Shown: positions 7,538 to 14,695 of the stretch, one piece after another
Numbering within the stretch: the stretch's first letter is position 1
Layout of the letters: each line of letters opens with the position of its first letter
Assembly (NCBI GenBank): GCA_045649145.1
Contig: JAZRPK010000069.1
Span: forward strand, 1-17,624
Source of the DNA: HGM11525 sp045649145
GTDB taxonomy: Bacteria > Bacillota > Clostridia > UBA1381
Length of the DNA: 17,624 nt
Direction of reading: 5' to 3'
Notes under the pieces: model-generated
Seen by the model: only the letters and a program-made list of their open reading frames with translations
Told to the model about the DNA's origin: nothing
Database searches by the model: none
Made by a program: the position numbers and the translations under genes

Positions 7538-8202
7538 GTATAGCAGAAAAGATCACAACAATAGCCAATAATATGCAAAGCGTGTACGATAAAGGCTATG
7601 CCGATGGACAAGCAGAGGGCGGTGGCGATAACTACTACGATACATTTTGGGACGCATTTCAGCAAAATGGTAAAAAGCTAGATTATCGTTATGCTTTTGC
7701 TTATGATGTTTGGACTGATGAAACTTATAATCCGAAATATCCGATAAAACAAAATGGATACGCTTATACATATTCAATGTTTGGTGATAACACAAAGCTT
7801 ACAGACACAAAGGTAGACATAGAGTTGTTAAATACAACCGGATCAAACACTTCTGTATTTAGTGGTGCGACGGCGTTAGTGACAATTCCTAAATTGATAG
7901 TAGGTGGTAACGCAACTTTTAGCGGGTGGTTTACGAAGGCAAATTCATTAACAAATATAGTCGTTGAGGGAAGTATTGATGTTTCAATATCATTTAGTTT
8001 TTCACCGTTATCAAAAACGAGCATAGAAAGTATTATAAATGCTCTTTTGGATAGTGCTGAGGGACAGACGGTTACATTTAAGAAAACGGCTGTTAATAAC
8101 GCTTTTGGAATAGATGTTGACGATGAAACAACCTTCCCTGAAGGGTCGGAGTATTACGAGCTAAGAAACAGCAAATCGAACTGGACATTTAATTACGTAT
8201 AA
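7534..8202 (+). CDS. Phage tail-associated protein with degenerate BspA-like repeat
   Basis: The start overlaps the preceding stop as ATGA, which suggests translational coupling. The 222-residue protein opens with MSIAEKITTIANNMQSVYDK, followed by YYDTFWDAFQQNGKKLDYRY (34-53) and WTDETYNPKYPI (60-71), an N-terminal block I recognise from Clostridia prophage tail clusters. The central region (about 85-150) looks like one or two decayed BspA-type leucine-rich units. The conserved tail SKTSIESIINALLDSAEGQ (160-178), KKTAVNNAFG (183-192) and KSNWTF (214-219) is typical of the same phage family. No signal peptide is seen. It probably forms a surface-exposed tail-tip adhesin together with the upstream protein. 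It appears shorter than homologues that carry many repeats. Confidence 0.78.
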   Translation: MSIAEKITTIANNMQSVYDKGYADGQAEGGGDNYYDTFWDAFQQNGKKLDYRYAFAYDVWTDETYNPKYPIKQNGYAYTYSMFGDNTKLTDTKVDIELLNTTGSNTSVFSGATALVTIPKLIVGGNATFSGWFTKANSLTNIVVEGSIDVSISFSFSPLSKTSIESIINALLDSAEGQTVTFKKTAVNNAFGIDVDDETTFPEGSEYYELRNSKSNWTFNYV

Positions 8203-8216
8203 GGAGTGATGTGCAA

Positions 8217-8393
8217 ATGAGAATAACAATCAGAGCAGAAGAAGGTATGTGGCTAACCGATGGCGAGAACTACGGCAAGACAATGGATTTAGGTGCAGGT
8301 GTAACGGCGGACAAATTCTACGAAATAACAGATGCCGAGTATCAGGAGATATTAAAGGCACAAGAGGAAGAAATGGATAACCCTATTGAGTAA
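8217..8393 (+). CDS. Small acidic phage tail-cluster protein
   Basis: This 58-residue protein begins MRITIRAEEGMWLTDGE and contains YGKTMDLGAG followed by EITDAEYQEI. The pattern, a short beta domain with a 'LTDGENYG'-type turn then an acidic helix, recurs in small proteins encoded after tail-fibre genes of Clostridia phages. The ATG at 8217 is 10 nt from the AAGGAG at 8201-8206; a GTG at 8211 is also in frame but only 4 nt away. The AAGGAG overlaps the previous gene's stop codon, so the genes are tightly packed. Molecular function is unknown; in phages such proteins are thought to be tail or fibre-assembly accessories. The stop codon falls at the edge of a 40-bp palindrome. Confidence 0.7.
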   Translation: MRITIRAEEGMWLTDGENYGKTMDLGAGVTADKFYEITDAEYQEILKAQEEEMDNPIE

Positions 8394-8432
8394 GAAAATA
8401 AAAAAGAGCGAATTCGCTCTTTTTTATTTTCT
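8393..8432. terminator. Perfect 40-bp palindrome, bidirectional terminator between converging genes
   Basis: Bases 8393-8432 equal their own reverse complement, with the core AGAGCGAATTCGCTCT flanked by A-runs and T-runs on both sides. It touches the last base of the + strand stop codon and contains the whole - strand stop codon (8424-8426). In either direction the RNA forms a GC-containing stem followed by UUUUUU, so it can end both the phage cassette and the trxB operon. Confidence 0.92.
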
Positions 8433-9566
8433 GTATACAATTTTTCCATCTATTACAGTCATAGTATTCTCCGACATAAAATCAAGCGGATGAGCGTTAA
8501 ATAAAGCAAAGTCTGCGCTAAGCCCTTTTTCGATTCTGCCGACCTTATCCGAGATATAACAGTTATCGGCAGCTGATGCAGTAATTGCAAGAAGAGCCTT
8601 TTGCTCATTCATTCCATTCTTGACAGCCAGCTGTGCCATAAGTCTTAAATTTCCTACTGTAATTTCGGGATGGTCTGTGATAATAGCAACACTAACACCT
8701 TTTTCCGAAAGTGTTTTGTAGATAGGGAAACCAAGTGATGCAAGCTCAGGCTTGCTGCGGTCGGTGAGCGTAGGGCCTAACATTACAGGCACATTTTTCT
8801 CGGCAAGAATATCAGATATAACCTCACCGTCGGTACAATGTTCAATAGTTACTTTGATACCGAACTCTGCAGAAAGTCTTAAGGCACTGCATATATCATC
8901 AGAACGATGTGCGTGGATTTTAGCGGGAATTTCGCCTCGGATAAGGGGGAGGAGGGCATCATTTTTAATATCAAAATCAACCTTGTCGCCGTCCTCTGCC
9001 GCTGAAAGCTGGGAATTCGAATAATCACGTGCCTTAAAGAGCGCTTCGCGAATAAGAGCCATTGTGCCCATTCGTGTTAATGGTGCTTCTTCTTTATCGG
9101 CATATACAGTCTTTGGGTTCTCGCCCAGTGCCATTTTAATTGCAACAGGCGCTTTTACTATCATATCGTCAACGCAAATACCGGCAGTCTTAATCGCAGC
9201 GAATTGACCGCCTATGGGATTTGCGCTACCCGGACCTGTCACCACACAAGTTACTCCTGCGCGTCTGGCCTCCTCAAAACCACGGTCGAACGGGTTTATC
9301 GCATCAATAGCACGAAGATGAGGCATTATAGGCTCAGAATCCTCATTACCGTCATCACTTTCCGCACCCTGCGAATCTCCGACCATTCCGAGATGGCAGT
9401 GTGCATCAATAAGTCCGGGAGTAAGATAACCTCCATTGGCATCAATTATCTCACAGTCTTCGGGGATATTAGCGTTTATACTGATAATCTTATCATCAAA
9501 CAGGACGTTTCCTTTTACAAAACTGCCATCGGCAGTCATAATATATGCATTTATAATCGCAGTCAT
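8424..9566 (-). CDS. Imidazolonepropionase-like amidohydrolase
   Basis: The 380-residue protein has the composite metal-dependent amidohydrolase layout: a small beta-sandwich formed by both termini (residues 1-50 and about 345-380) around a TIM barrel. Visible metal and catalytic candidates are His56 and His58 in GLIDAHCHLG, Lys144 in AIKMALGEN (possible carboxylated Lys or equivalent), His218/His220 in KIHAHR, His243 in IEHC and Asp298 in IITDHPE. C-terminal KGLSADFALFNAHP is typical of the family. The closest group is COG1228 (HutI-like amidohydrolases), many of unknown substrate; no other hut genes are nearby, so histidine breakdown is not supported. No signal peptide is present. An AAAGG site precedes the ATG, and the start is 19 nt after the trxB stop, so it is probably the last gene of that operon. 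Confidence 0.88.
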   Translation of the reverse strand: MTAIINAYIMTADGSFVKGNVLFDDKIISINANIPEDCEIIDANGGYLTPGLIDAHCHLGMVGDSQGAESDDGNEDSEPIMPHLRAIDAINPFDRGFEEARRAGVTCVVTGPGSANPIGGQFAAIKTAGICVDDMIVKAPVAIKMALGENPKTVYADKEEAPLTRMGTMALIREALFKARDYSNSQLSAAEDGDKVDFDIKNDALLPLIRGEIPAKIHAHRSDDICSALRLSAEFGIKVTIEHCTDGEVISDILAEKNVPVMLGPTLTDRSKPELASLGFPIYKTLSEKGVSVAIITDHPEITVGNLRLMAQLAVKNGMNEQKALLAITASAADNCYISDKVGRIEKGLSADFALFNAHPLDFMSENTMTVIDGKIVYRK

Positions 9567-9585
9567 TTGTAAAATACCTTTCGGA

Positions 9586-10500
9586 TTATAGAGAATTTAT
9601 ATAGTTTATTGCACTTGTTGCGGCAATCGCACCATCAGCTGCTGCTGTTACAATCTGCCTTAAGGGAGTGTTTCTGACATCTCCTGCGGCATAGATACCG
9701 GCAATGCCAGCACACATATACTCATCGCAAATAACGCTGCCATCACTTGCAAGTTTTGCGCTATCCTTAAGTAGTTTGCTTTCGGGGACACGTCCTATTG
9801 CGATAAAAACAGAGTCGGTATTCACAACATCTACCTTGCCAGAAACAGTATTAACTGTAACAAGAGATTTTACAGAATCTGTGCCCTGAATTTTCTCGAC
9901 ACGTCTGTTTGTTAGAAATTCTATTGTCGGAGTCTTTTTTGCCTTTTCAACAAGAGTTTTGTCTGCACGAAACTTTTCAGAACGATGTATAATATAAACC
10001 TTACTGCAAATGCCCGAAAGATATAGAGCATCTTCAAATGCGGTATTACCGCCTCCGATTACCGCAGCAGTTTTTCCATTTGAAAAAGCACCATCGCAGG
10101 TAGCACAGTAGGAGACTCCTGCACCCGAAAGCTCTGCCTCGCCCTGAACATCAAGCTTTTTAGGTTTTGCTCCCGTCGCAAGTATTACAGTACGTGTTTC
10201 ATAAATATTACTGCGTGTAACAAGCTTTTTTATAGGCTTGGCAATATCCTTTATCTCTCGGATGTTTTCTCGCTTAAATTCGCAGTCAAAGTTCTCTGCG
10301 TGAGCGTGCATTCTGTTTGCAAGCTCAAGACCGCTTATTCGAGGAATACCGAGATAGTTGTCAACGTCGGCAGTATAATTAACCTGACCGCCAAAGCCTG
10401 TACCTTCGAACAGGACAGTTTTCATACCGCCTCTTGCGGCGTAAATAGCAGCAGAGAGGCCAGCAGCACCTCCGCCAATAATTGCAATATCATATACCAT
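9586..10500 (-). CDS. trxB: Thioredoxin reductase (NAD(P)/FAD-dependent)
   Basis: TrxB reduces thioredoxin using NADPH through FAD and a CxxC pair. The 304 residues include the FAD-binding GGGAAGLSAA (9-18), the redox-active CATCDG (132-137), a second Rossmann motif GGGNTAFEDA (149-158) and the C-terminal FAD motif YAAGDVRNTPLRQ (270-282). The NADPH 2'-phosphate motif normally written HRRxxxR reads HRSEKFR here (172-178), so one Arg is Ser; this could weaken NADPH preference. The ATG overlaps the glycosyltransferase stop by one base (TAATG), and a GAGG site lies inside the end of that gene, indicating translational coupling. No thioredoxin gene is in the window. The family call is secure; the electron donor is less certain. 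Confidence 0.93.
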   Translation of the reverse strand: MVYDIAIIGGGAAGLSAAIYAARGGMKTVLFEGTGFGGQVNYTADVDNYLGIPRISGLELANRMHAHAENFDCEFKRENIREIKDIAKPIKKLVTRSNIYETRTVILATGAKPKKLDVQGEAELSGAGVSYCATCDGAFSNGKTAAVIGGGNTAFEDALYLSGICSKVYIIHRSEKFRADKTLVEKAKKTPTIEFLTNRRVEKIQGTDSVKSLVTVNTVSGKVDVVNTDSVFIAIGRVPESKLLKDSAKLASDGSVICDEYMCAGIAGIYAAGDVRNTPLRQIVTAAADGAIAATSAINYINSL

Positions 10501-11453
10501 TAAAATCTTACCTCTTCAATAATATATCTGGGACGTCTTTTAACTTCCTTGTACATTTTTCCAATATACTCGCCAATAAGTCCCAAAGAAACGAGCTGCA
10601 CGCCGCCTATAAACCAGATTGACATCATAACAGACGCCCAACCGAAATCGGTATTTCCGGCAATCTTTTGCGAAAGTGTATATATTGCCATAATAACAGC
10701 AATAAGACAAGCGGTAATCCCGATAATGCTGATTAGGCGAATAGGCGTGACAGAGAAAGATGTGATTGCATCAAATGCAAAGGAAAGCATTTTCTTGAGC
10801 GGATACTTAGACTCGCCCGCAAAACGTTCCGAGCGCGAGTAATATACAGTAGATGAGTTGAACCCAACCAACGGCACAATACCCCTAAGAAAGAGGTTTA
10901 CCTCGGAAAACTCAGAGAGTGCGTTTAATGCACGTGCACTCATCAAACGGTAATCTGCGTGGTTGTAGACCATATCAACACCCAAAAATCGCATCAGCTT
11001 GTAGAAAAGCTGTGCCGTTGTCCTTTTGAATGCTGTGTCGGTTTCACGGCTTGAACGTACACCATAAACAACATCAGAGCCCTCTGTAAACCTTTTAATC
11101 ATTTCGGGGATTGCCTCGATATCGTCCTGCAGGTCTGCGTCGATGGATATAACGCATTCGCAAGAATTCTTGACAGTCATAAGCCCTGCAAACAGTGCGT
11201 TTTGATGCCCTGCATTCTTGGCAAGCTTTATTCCGTAGATTTCGTCATATTCAAGAGATAGTCTATGGATTATATCCCAGGTCTTGTCCTTAGAGCCGTC
11301 GTCAACAAAGACAATTCGTGATAAACTGTCAATAAGAGAGCCTTGCTGCATTCTTGAAAAGAGGTCAAGGAGCCTCGTTGCAGCTTCGGGAAGGACCTCC
11401 TCCTCGTTGTAGCAGGGGACAACCACATATAAGTTTACCGGTTTAGCAGTCAT
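10500..11453 (-). CDS. GT2 glycosyltransferase, polyprenyl-phosphate type, with two C-terminal membrane helices
   Basis: The 317-residue protein starts with the GT-A fold motif VVVPCYNEEE (10-19), followed by VFVDDGSKDKT (48-58) and the metal-binding DADLQDD (105-111). KNAGHQNALFAGL (79-91), NHADYRLM (164-171) and GESKYPLKKM (213-222) are typical of DPM1/GtrB/CsbB-like enzymes, which move a sugar onto undecaprenyl phosphate at the inner membrane face. Two hydrophobic helices follow, about 238-260 and 274-296, then a basic tail KEVKRRPRY on the cytoplasmic side. Such enzymes usually supply teichoic acid, O-antigen or other cell-surface glycosylation. A GCGGAGA site precedes the ATG. It lies 21 nt after the secreted-protein gene and overlaps trxB, so it shares their operon. 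The donor sugar is unknown. Confidence 0.92.
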   Translation of the reverse strand: MTAKPVNLYVVVPCYNEEEVLPEAATRLLDLFSRMQQGSLIDSLSRIVFVDDGSKDKTWDIIHRLSLEYDEIYGIKLAKNAGHQNALFAGLMTVKNSCECVISIDADLQDDIEAIPEMIKRFTEGSDVVYGVRSSRETDTAFKRTTAQLFYKLMRFLGVDMVYNHADYRLMSARALNALSEFSEVNLFLRGIVPLVGFNSSTVYYSRSERFAGESKYPLKKMLSFAFDAITSFSVTPIRLISIIGITACLIAVIMAIYTLSQKIAGNTDFGWASVMMSIWFIGGVQLVSLGLIGEYIGKMYKEVKRRPRYIIEEVRF

Positions 11454-11474
11454 TTGTATTTCTCCGCTTAAATT

Positions 11475-12467
11475 TTACTTCCCAACAAACACAGGAGTTG
11501 TGTCAATGTAAAGCTGGTCAGCCTTTGAATATTCATAAACCTTAGCCTCTGTTGCAAAAAGCAGCATTGTGTCATATCCAAGTGATGTCAGACGGTCGGA
11601 AAGCTTAAATTCTCCGCCCTTTTCGTCCTTAACCTTGAAGAACAACTCGGCTATTGTTTCGTCTGTTGCAGTTATAAGAGCTTCGGGGTTGAACAGATAT
11701 GTAAGCTTGACAGAATCGCCCCAAAATGCACCATTGTCAACAGCTGCCTCTACAGTTGTTTCAATGCCGTTGGAATAGATTTTATAACCATCGTATTCAA
11801 AGCTGGTGTTATCGTAGTAAACTGTGCTTGATGCACCGAAGAAACCTTTGTCCGATTGAACGGCAGAATTAGAAAGATTTACCTTAACTGTAACATATTC
11901 ATCAACCTTAGCATCCTTGGCATCAGTGCTGATTGAGAGCTTGGGAAGAGAATTGTTTAATACTTCCTCGCCGCCTTCAACCTTATCAAGAACGCTTAAG
12001 AAACGCTTTGATGTAAATGTAACGTGACGTGCCTTTCCGTCCCATTTAACTTCGTTGTTCATATAATCTGCCACAAGATATATGGGAACCATTGTTCTGC
12101 CATTTACAATTTTTGGAGCAACCTCGCTGGTAAAATACTCAGTTTCGACATCAAACAGGCTCTTAAATGTGAGCTTGCAGAACTCTTTTGAGTCAACAGT
12201 AAGTACAAGACGATCAAGGTTATCAAAAGAGAACACAGTCACCTGACGGGTTTCAGGATCCCACAGAACATTTGCACCCATCGCTTCAAATACACCACGA
12301 ATGGGAACAAGGACTCTGTCATTCTCAATAATAGGTGTTTGGTCAGAAAAATCAACCGATCTTCTGTCAACAGATACGCTGACATCCTCGCCTGCAGCAA
12401 AGGCAGAGCCTGCACAAAAGAGCATTGCTACACAAAGAAGTGTACCGATAAAAGTTCTTTTAGTCAT
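11475..12467 (-). CDS. Secreted protein: copper amine oxidase N-terminal-like domain plus possible cohesin-like domain
   Basis: The 330 residues begin with a clear Sec signal peptide (Lys3-Arg4, hydrophobic core about 6-18, likely cleavage after SAFA near residue 24). Residues 33-152 form a 'copper amine oxidase N-terminal domain' of the stalk type, with both half-repeats visible: RVLVPIRGVFEAMGANVLWD (51-70) and RTMVPIYLVADYMNNEVKWD (124-143). Despite the name this domain has no oxidase activity and is common in clostridial cell-surface proteins. Residues about 175-325 read like a beta-sandwich of cohesin type (VTVKVNLSN, VYYDNTSFEYD, TIAELFFKVKDEKGGEFKLS). No sortase motif, SLH repeats or lipobox is seen, so it is probably released or held non-covalently. 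First gene of the minus-strand operon; GGAGA lies upstream of the ATG, behind a small hairpin. Confidence 0.82.
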   Translation of the reverse strand: MTKRTFIGTLLCVAMLFCAGSAFAAGEDVSVSVDRRSVDFSDQTPIIENDRVLVPIRGVFEAMGANVLWDPETRQVTVFSFDNLDRLVLTVDSKEFCKLTFKSLFDVETEYFTSEVAPKIVNGRTMVPIYLVADYMNNEVKWDGKARHVTFTSKRFLSVLDKVEGGEEVLNNSLPKLSISTDAKDAKVDEYVTVKVNLSNSAVQSDKGFFGASSTVYYDNTSFEYDGYKIYSNGIETTVEAAVDNGAFWGDSVKLTYLFNPEALITATDETIAELFFKVKDEKGGEFKLSDRLTSLGYDTMLLFATEAKVYEYSKADQLYIDTTPVFVGK

Positions 12468-12482
12468 AATTATCTCCTTTTC

Positions 12483-12500
12483 TGCTGTAAAAATACAGCA
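12483..12500 (-). promoter_or_regulatory. Hairpin in the 5' leader, just before the ribosome-binding site
   Basis: On the minus strand TGCTGTA and TACAGCA pair through a TTTT loop (7 bp). The stem ends about 5 nt before AGGAG of the secreted-protein gene. It could protect the transcript 5' end or present the ribosome-binding site; there is no U-run after it, so it is not a terminator. Confidence 0.5.
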
Positions 12501-12520
12501 CTAAACTTATTATAATCAAC

Positions 12521-12549
12521 ATTATAGCATAAATAAAAAAAATAAACAA
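12521..12549 (-). promoter_or_regulatory. Promoter of the minus-strand operon
   Basis: Read on the minus strand, TTGTTT (12544-12549) and TATAAT (12521-12526) are 17 bp apart, with an extended -10 TGC directly upstream of TATAAT. A second minus-strand TATAAT lies at 12509-12514. It is divergent from the cdaA promoter. Confidence 0.65.
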
Positions 12550-12579
12550 TAAATTCTGATATTTTTTTTCAAAAAAATA

Positions 12580-12608
12580 TAGGCAAAACGGAAAAAATAT
12601 TGTATAAT
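12580..12608 (+). promoter_or_regulatory. Promoter of cdaA-cdaR
   Basis: TATAAT (12603-12608) is perfect; a weak TAGGCA (12580-12585, 4 of 6 bases) lies 17 bp upstream. The start would be near 12615, a leader of under 30 nt. The surrounding 12530-12600 stretch is very A/T-rich and may act as an UP-like element for both divergent promoters. Confidence 0.6.
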
Positions 12609-12641
12609 ATAAGAAAGTGATGAAAGTTGAAGGGAGAAATT

Positions 12642-13490
12642 ATGGATATTATTGTAAGCTACATAACAAGATTTTTCCTTGTGTTGAAGTTTAGCGACCT
12701 GATAGATATCGCAATTTTGGCTGTTTTGATATATCAGATTGCAAAGATTATAAGAGAAACGAGAGCTTTGCAGCTGCTTAAGGGCATATTGATTTTGCTT
12801 GGTATTTTGCTGCTTAGCGACTGGCTGAATCTTAATGCACTAAATTATATTTTAGGTAATACCGTTCAGGCAGGACTGTTTGCAATTGTTGTAATTTTTC
12901 AGCCGGAGCTGCGAAGTATGTTAGAACGAGTAGGAAATTCAAAGGCGGGTAAGATTTTTGATGTAGTATCGGGTCAGTACTCGTCGGACAAGACTACCGA
13001 GGTTATAGATGAGCTATGTGAGGCTGCATCAAATCTGTCAAAATCAAAGACCGGTGCATTGGTGGTAATAGAACGCAGTACACGCTTAGGTGATGTTATA
13101 CGTACAGGCAGTGTTGTCAATGCTGATGTTTCGGCAGCACTTATAGAAAATATCTTTGCACCCAACACACCGCTTCATGATGGTGCTGTGATAGTAAGAG
13201 GTGACAGAATTCATACAGCAGGCTGCTTGTTGCCACTGACATCTAACCCTAATTTGTCACGTGAGCTTGGTACAAGACATCGTGCGGCGCTCGGGGTTTC
13301 CGAGGCATCTGATGCTATGGTTGTGGTTGTCAGCGAGGAAACGGGTAAGATTTCAATTGCAATAAATGGTACACTTACAAGAAATCTTGACAGAGAGTCG
13401 CTAAAACGTGCGCTGATGCGTGTCTTTGCTGCAAAGGATGAGTCTGATACCGAAAAATTTAAGTTCTGGAGGAGTGCGGGCAATGATTGA
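12642..13490 (+). CDS. cdaA: Diadenylate cyclase CdaA (c-di-AMP synthase)
   Basis: CdaA condenses two ATP into the second messenger c-di-AMP, which controls potassium uptake, osmotic balance and cell-wall homeostasis. Three hydrophobic helices occupy residues about 5-95 (FSDLIDIAILAVLIYQI, LLKGILILLGILLL, VQAGLFAIVVIF), then a cytoplasmic DAC domain. Its signature motifs are present: DGAVIV (180-185) and GTRHRAALG (210-218). I chose the ATG at 12642 (282 residues) because AGGGAGA lies 4-5 nt upstream; a TTG at 12627 in the same frame has no ribosome-binding site. The end overlaps the cdaR start by 8 nt. Length and order (cdaA then cdaR) are standard for Firmicutes, though glmM does not follow. 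Confidence 0.96.
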   Translation: MDIIVSYITRFFLVLKFSDLIDIAILAVLIYQIAKIIRETRALQLLKGILILLGILLLSDWLNLNALNYILGNTVQAGLFAIVVIFQPELRSMLERVGNSKAGKIFDVVSGQYSSDKTTEVIDELCEAASNLSKSKTGALVVIERSTRLGDVIRTGSVVNADVSAALIENIFAPNTPLHDGAVIVRGDRIHTAGCLLPLTSNPNLSRELGTRHRAALGVSEASDAMVVVVSEETGKISIAINGTLTRNLDRESLKRALMRVFAAKDESDTEKFKFWRSAGND

Positions 13491-14685
13491 GAAGGTTAAA
13501 AATATGCGCATAACAATGAAGCTGTTCTCGGTTGTCCTTGCTGTCGTAGTTTGGCTTATGCTGATTTACACAGTAAATCCTACCATATCACAGTATGTTA
13601 AGAATGTTCCGGTAACATTTAATGGCGAGGATGCGCTTGCCGAGAAGGGACTCGTGTTAATAAATAAAGACGAAACTGATACAGTTAATGTTAAAATAAG
13701 AGGTGCGAGAAGCTCTGTTATAGACGCTCTTTCTGCAATAAGAGCAAGTGTTGACGTATCTGACATTGACGGGGTCGGTACCTGGAGAGAATATGCCACC
13801 TTTGATATTGGCGTTTCGGGAGTATCTGTTGAGGGAAGAAGCAACACGGTTATAAGCGTTCAGACAGACGAGCTGGTAGAAAAGAATATACCTGTAGAGG
13901 TACGTCAGACGGGGACAGAGAAGAATAAACAGATTATAGTTGCTTCAACTGCGGAAAAGGACAGCATAACTATTCGTGGTGCAAAGAGTGAGCTGGAGAA
14001 TATTAAGTCTGCAGTTGTCGCAGTAGATGTATCCGAAATAGCTTCGGATAATCGAGGTAGTTATAAATATCATTTTATTGATAATAATGATACCGAACAG
14101 GATTTTGTAAGTCTTGTAAATCCGCCCGGAAGTATAAGTATCCAAAACATCGTATACGAAAGACGTACTGTTAATGTCGAGCTGTTGCTTTCAAAGGACA
14201 GGGATAAGTATGCCATCGATGTCAAATCCTTGCCTAAGAATAAAATAGATATAGGCATAAAGCAAGATAATATTGATGCGGAAAAGATTTCGCAAATCAC
14301 ATATATGTTTAATCCCGACGATTATAAAACAAGCGATGTGGATTATACTGTAACGGCTGAAGTTCCTGATGGCATCTATATTCCGCTAGATAGTATTAAC
14401 ATTACCGCAAAGGTTGAACTTAAGAAGCTTGAGAGGAAGGAGCTTGAGCTTGGTGTTGAGGTTCGTAATATCTCGGAGGGTATGACAGCGATTGCAACCC
14501 CAAATAAAGTAAGGCTTACCGTACGTGCACCAGAGGGTGCTGCGGAAAAGATTAAGGCATATGCAGATGTGAGCGGTCTTAAAGCAGGTCATCACGAGCT
14601 TGAAGTAAAGACCGAGAATGATAAGGGCGTTATATTCGAGGAATCGGCGCATATCAGAGTTACAATAAACGAGAAGAAAGGATAA
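13483..14685 (+). CDS. cdaR: CdaA regulatory protein CdaR (YbbR-domain protein)
   Basis: CdaR is a membrane-anchored extracytoplasmic protein that binds CdaA and tunes its activity. The 400-residue product starts MIEKVKNMRITMKLFSVVL; a single transmembrane anchor spans about residues 14-33 (LFSVVLAVVVWLMLIYTV). The rest is extracellular and made of repeated YbbR domains, recognisable from NVPVTFNGED...VNVKIRG, the 'IPVEVRQTGT' block, TVNVELLLSK and the last block ending ELEVKTEND. This gives about four repeats. The ATG lies 8 nt after GGAGGAG and inside the cdaA end, which indicates translational coupling. hslO begins 10 nt after its stop. Confidence 0.93.
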   Translation: MIEKVKNMRITMKLFSVVLAVVVWLMLIYTVNPTISQYVKNVPVTFNGEDALAEKGLVLINKDETDTVNVKIRGARSSVIDALSAIRASVDVSDIDGVGTWREYATFDIGVSGVSVEGRSNTVISVQTDELVEKNIPVEVRQTGTEKNKQIIVASTAEKDSITIRGAKSELENIKSAVVAVDVSEIASDNRGSYKYHFIDNNDTEQDFVSLVNPPGSISIQNIVYERRTVNVELLLSKDRDKYAIDVKSLPKNKIDIGIKQDNIDAEKISQITYMFNPDDYKTSDVDYTVTAEVPDGIYIPLDSINITAKVELKKLERKELELGVEVRNISEGMTAIATPNKVRLTVRAPEGAAEKIKAYADVSGLKAGHHELEVKTENDKGVIFEESAHIRVTINEKKG

Positions 14686-14695
14686 ACTGAGGAGA

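Larger units (their letters stand above)
6361..8432 (+). mobile_element. Orphan phage tail-tip cassette (prophage-derived, three genes)
   Basis: Three consecutive genes resemble the tail/baseplate-distal proteins found together at the end of Clostridia siphophage structural operons: a BppU-like baseplate protein, a protein with a degenerate BspA-like repeat, and a small acidic protein. They lie between tuf and a converging housekeeping operon. The unit has its own promoter and terminator. No integrase, attachment repeat, capsid, portal, tape-measure or lysis gene is present, so the unit is either a remnant or a maintained stand-alone module. The boundaries given are those of the transcription unit, not of a proven element. 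Confidence 0.55.

Noticed and set aside
9204..9572. 122-codon plus-strand frame opposite the amidohydrolase gene
   Set aside because: It is antisense to a complete amidohydrolase with all motifs and has no start signal.
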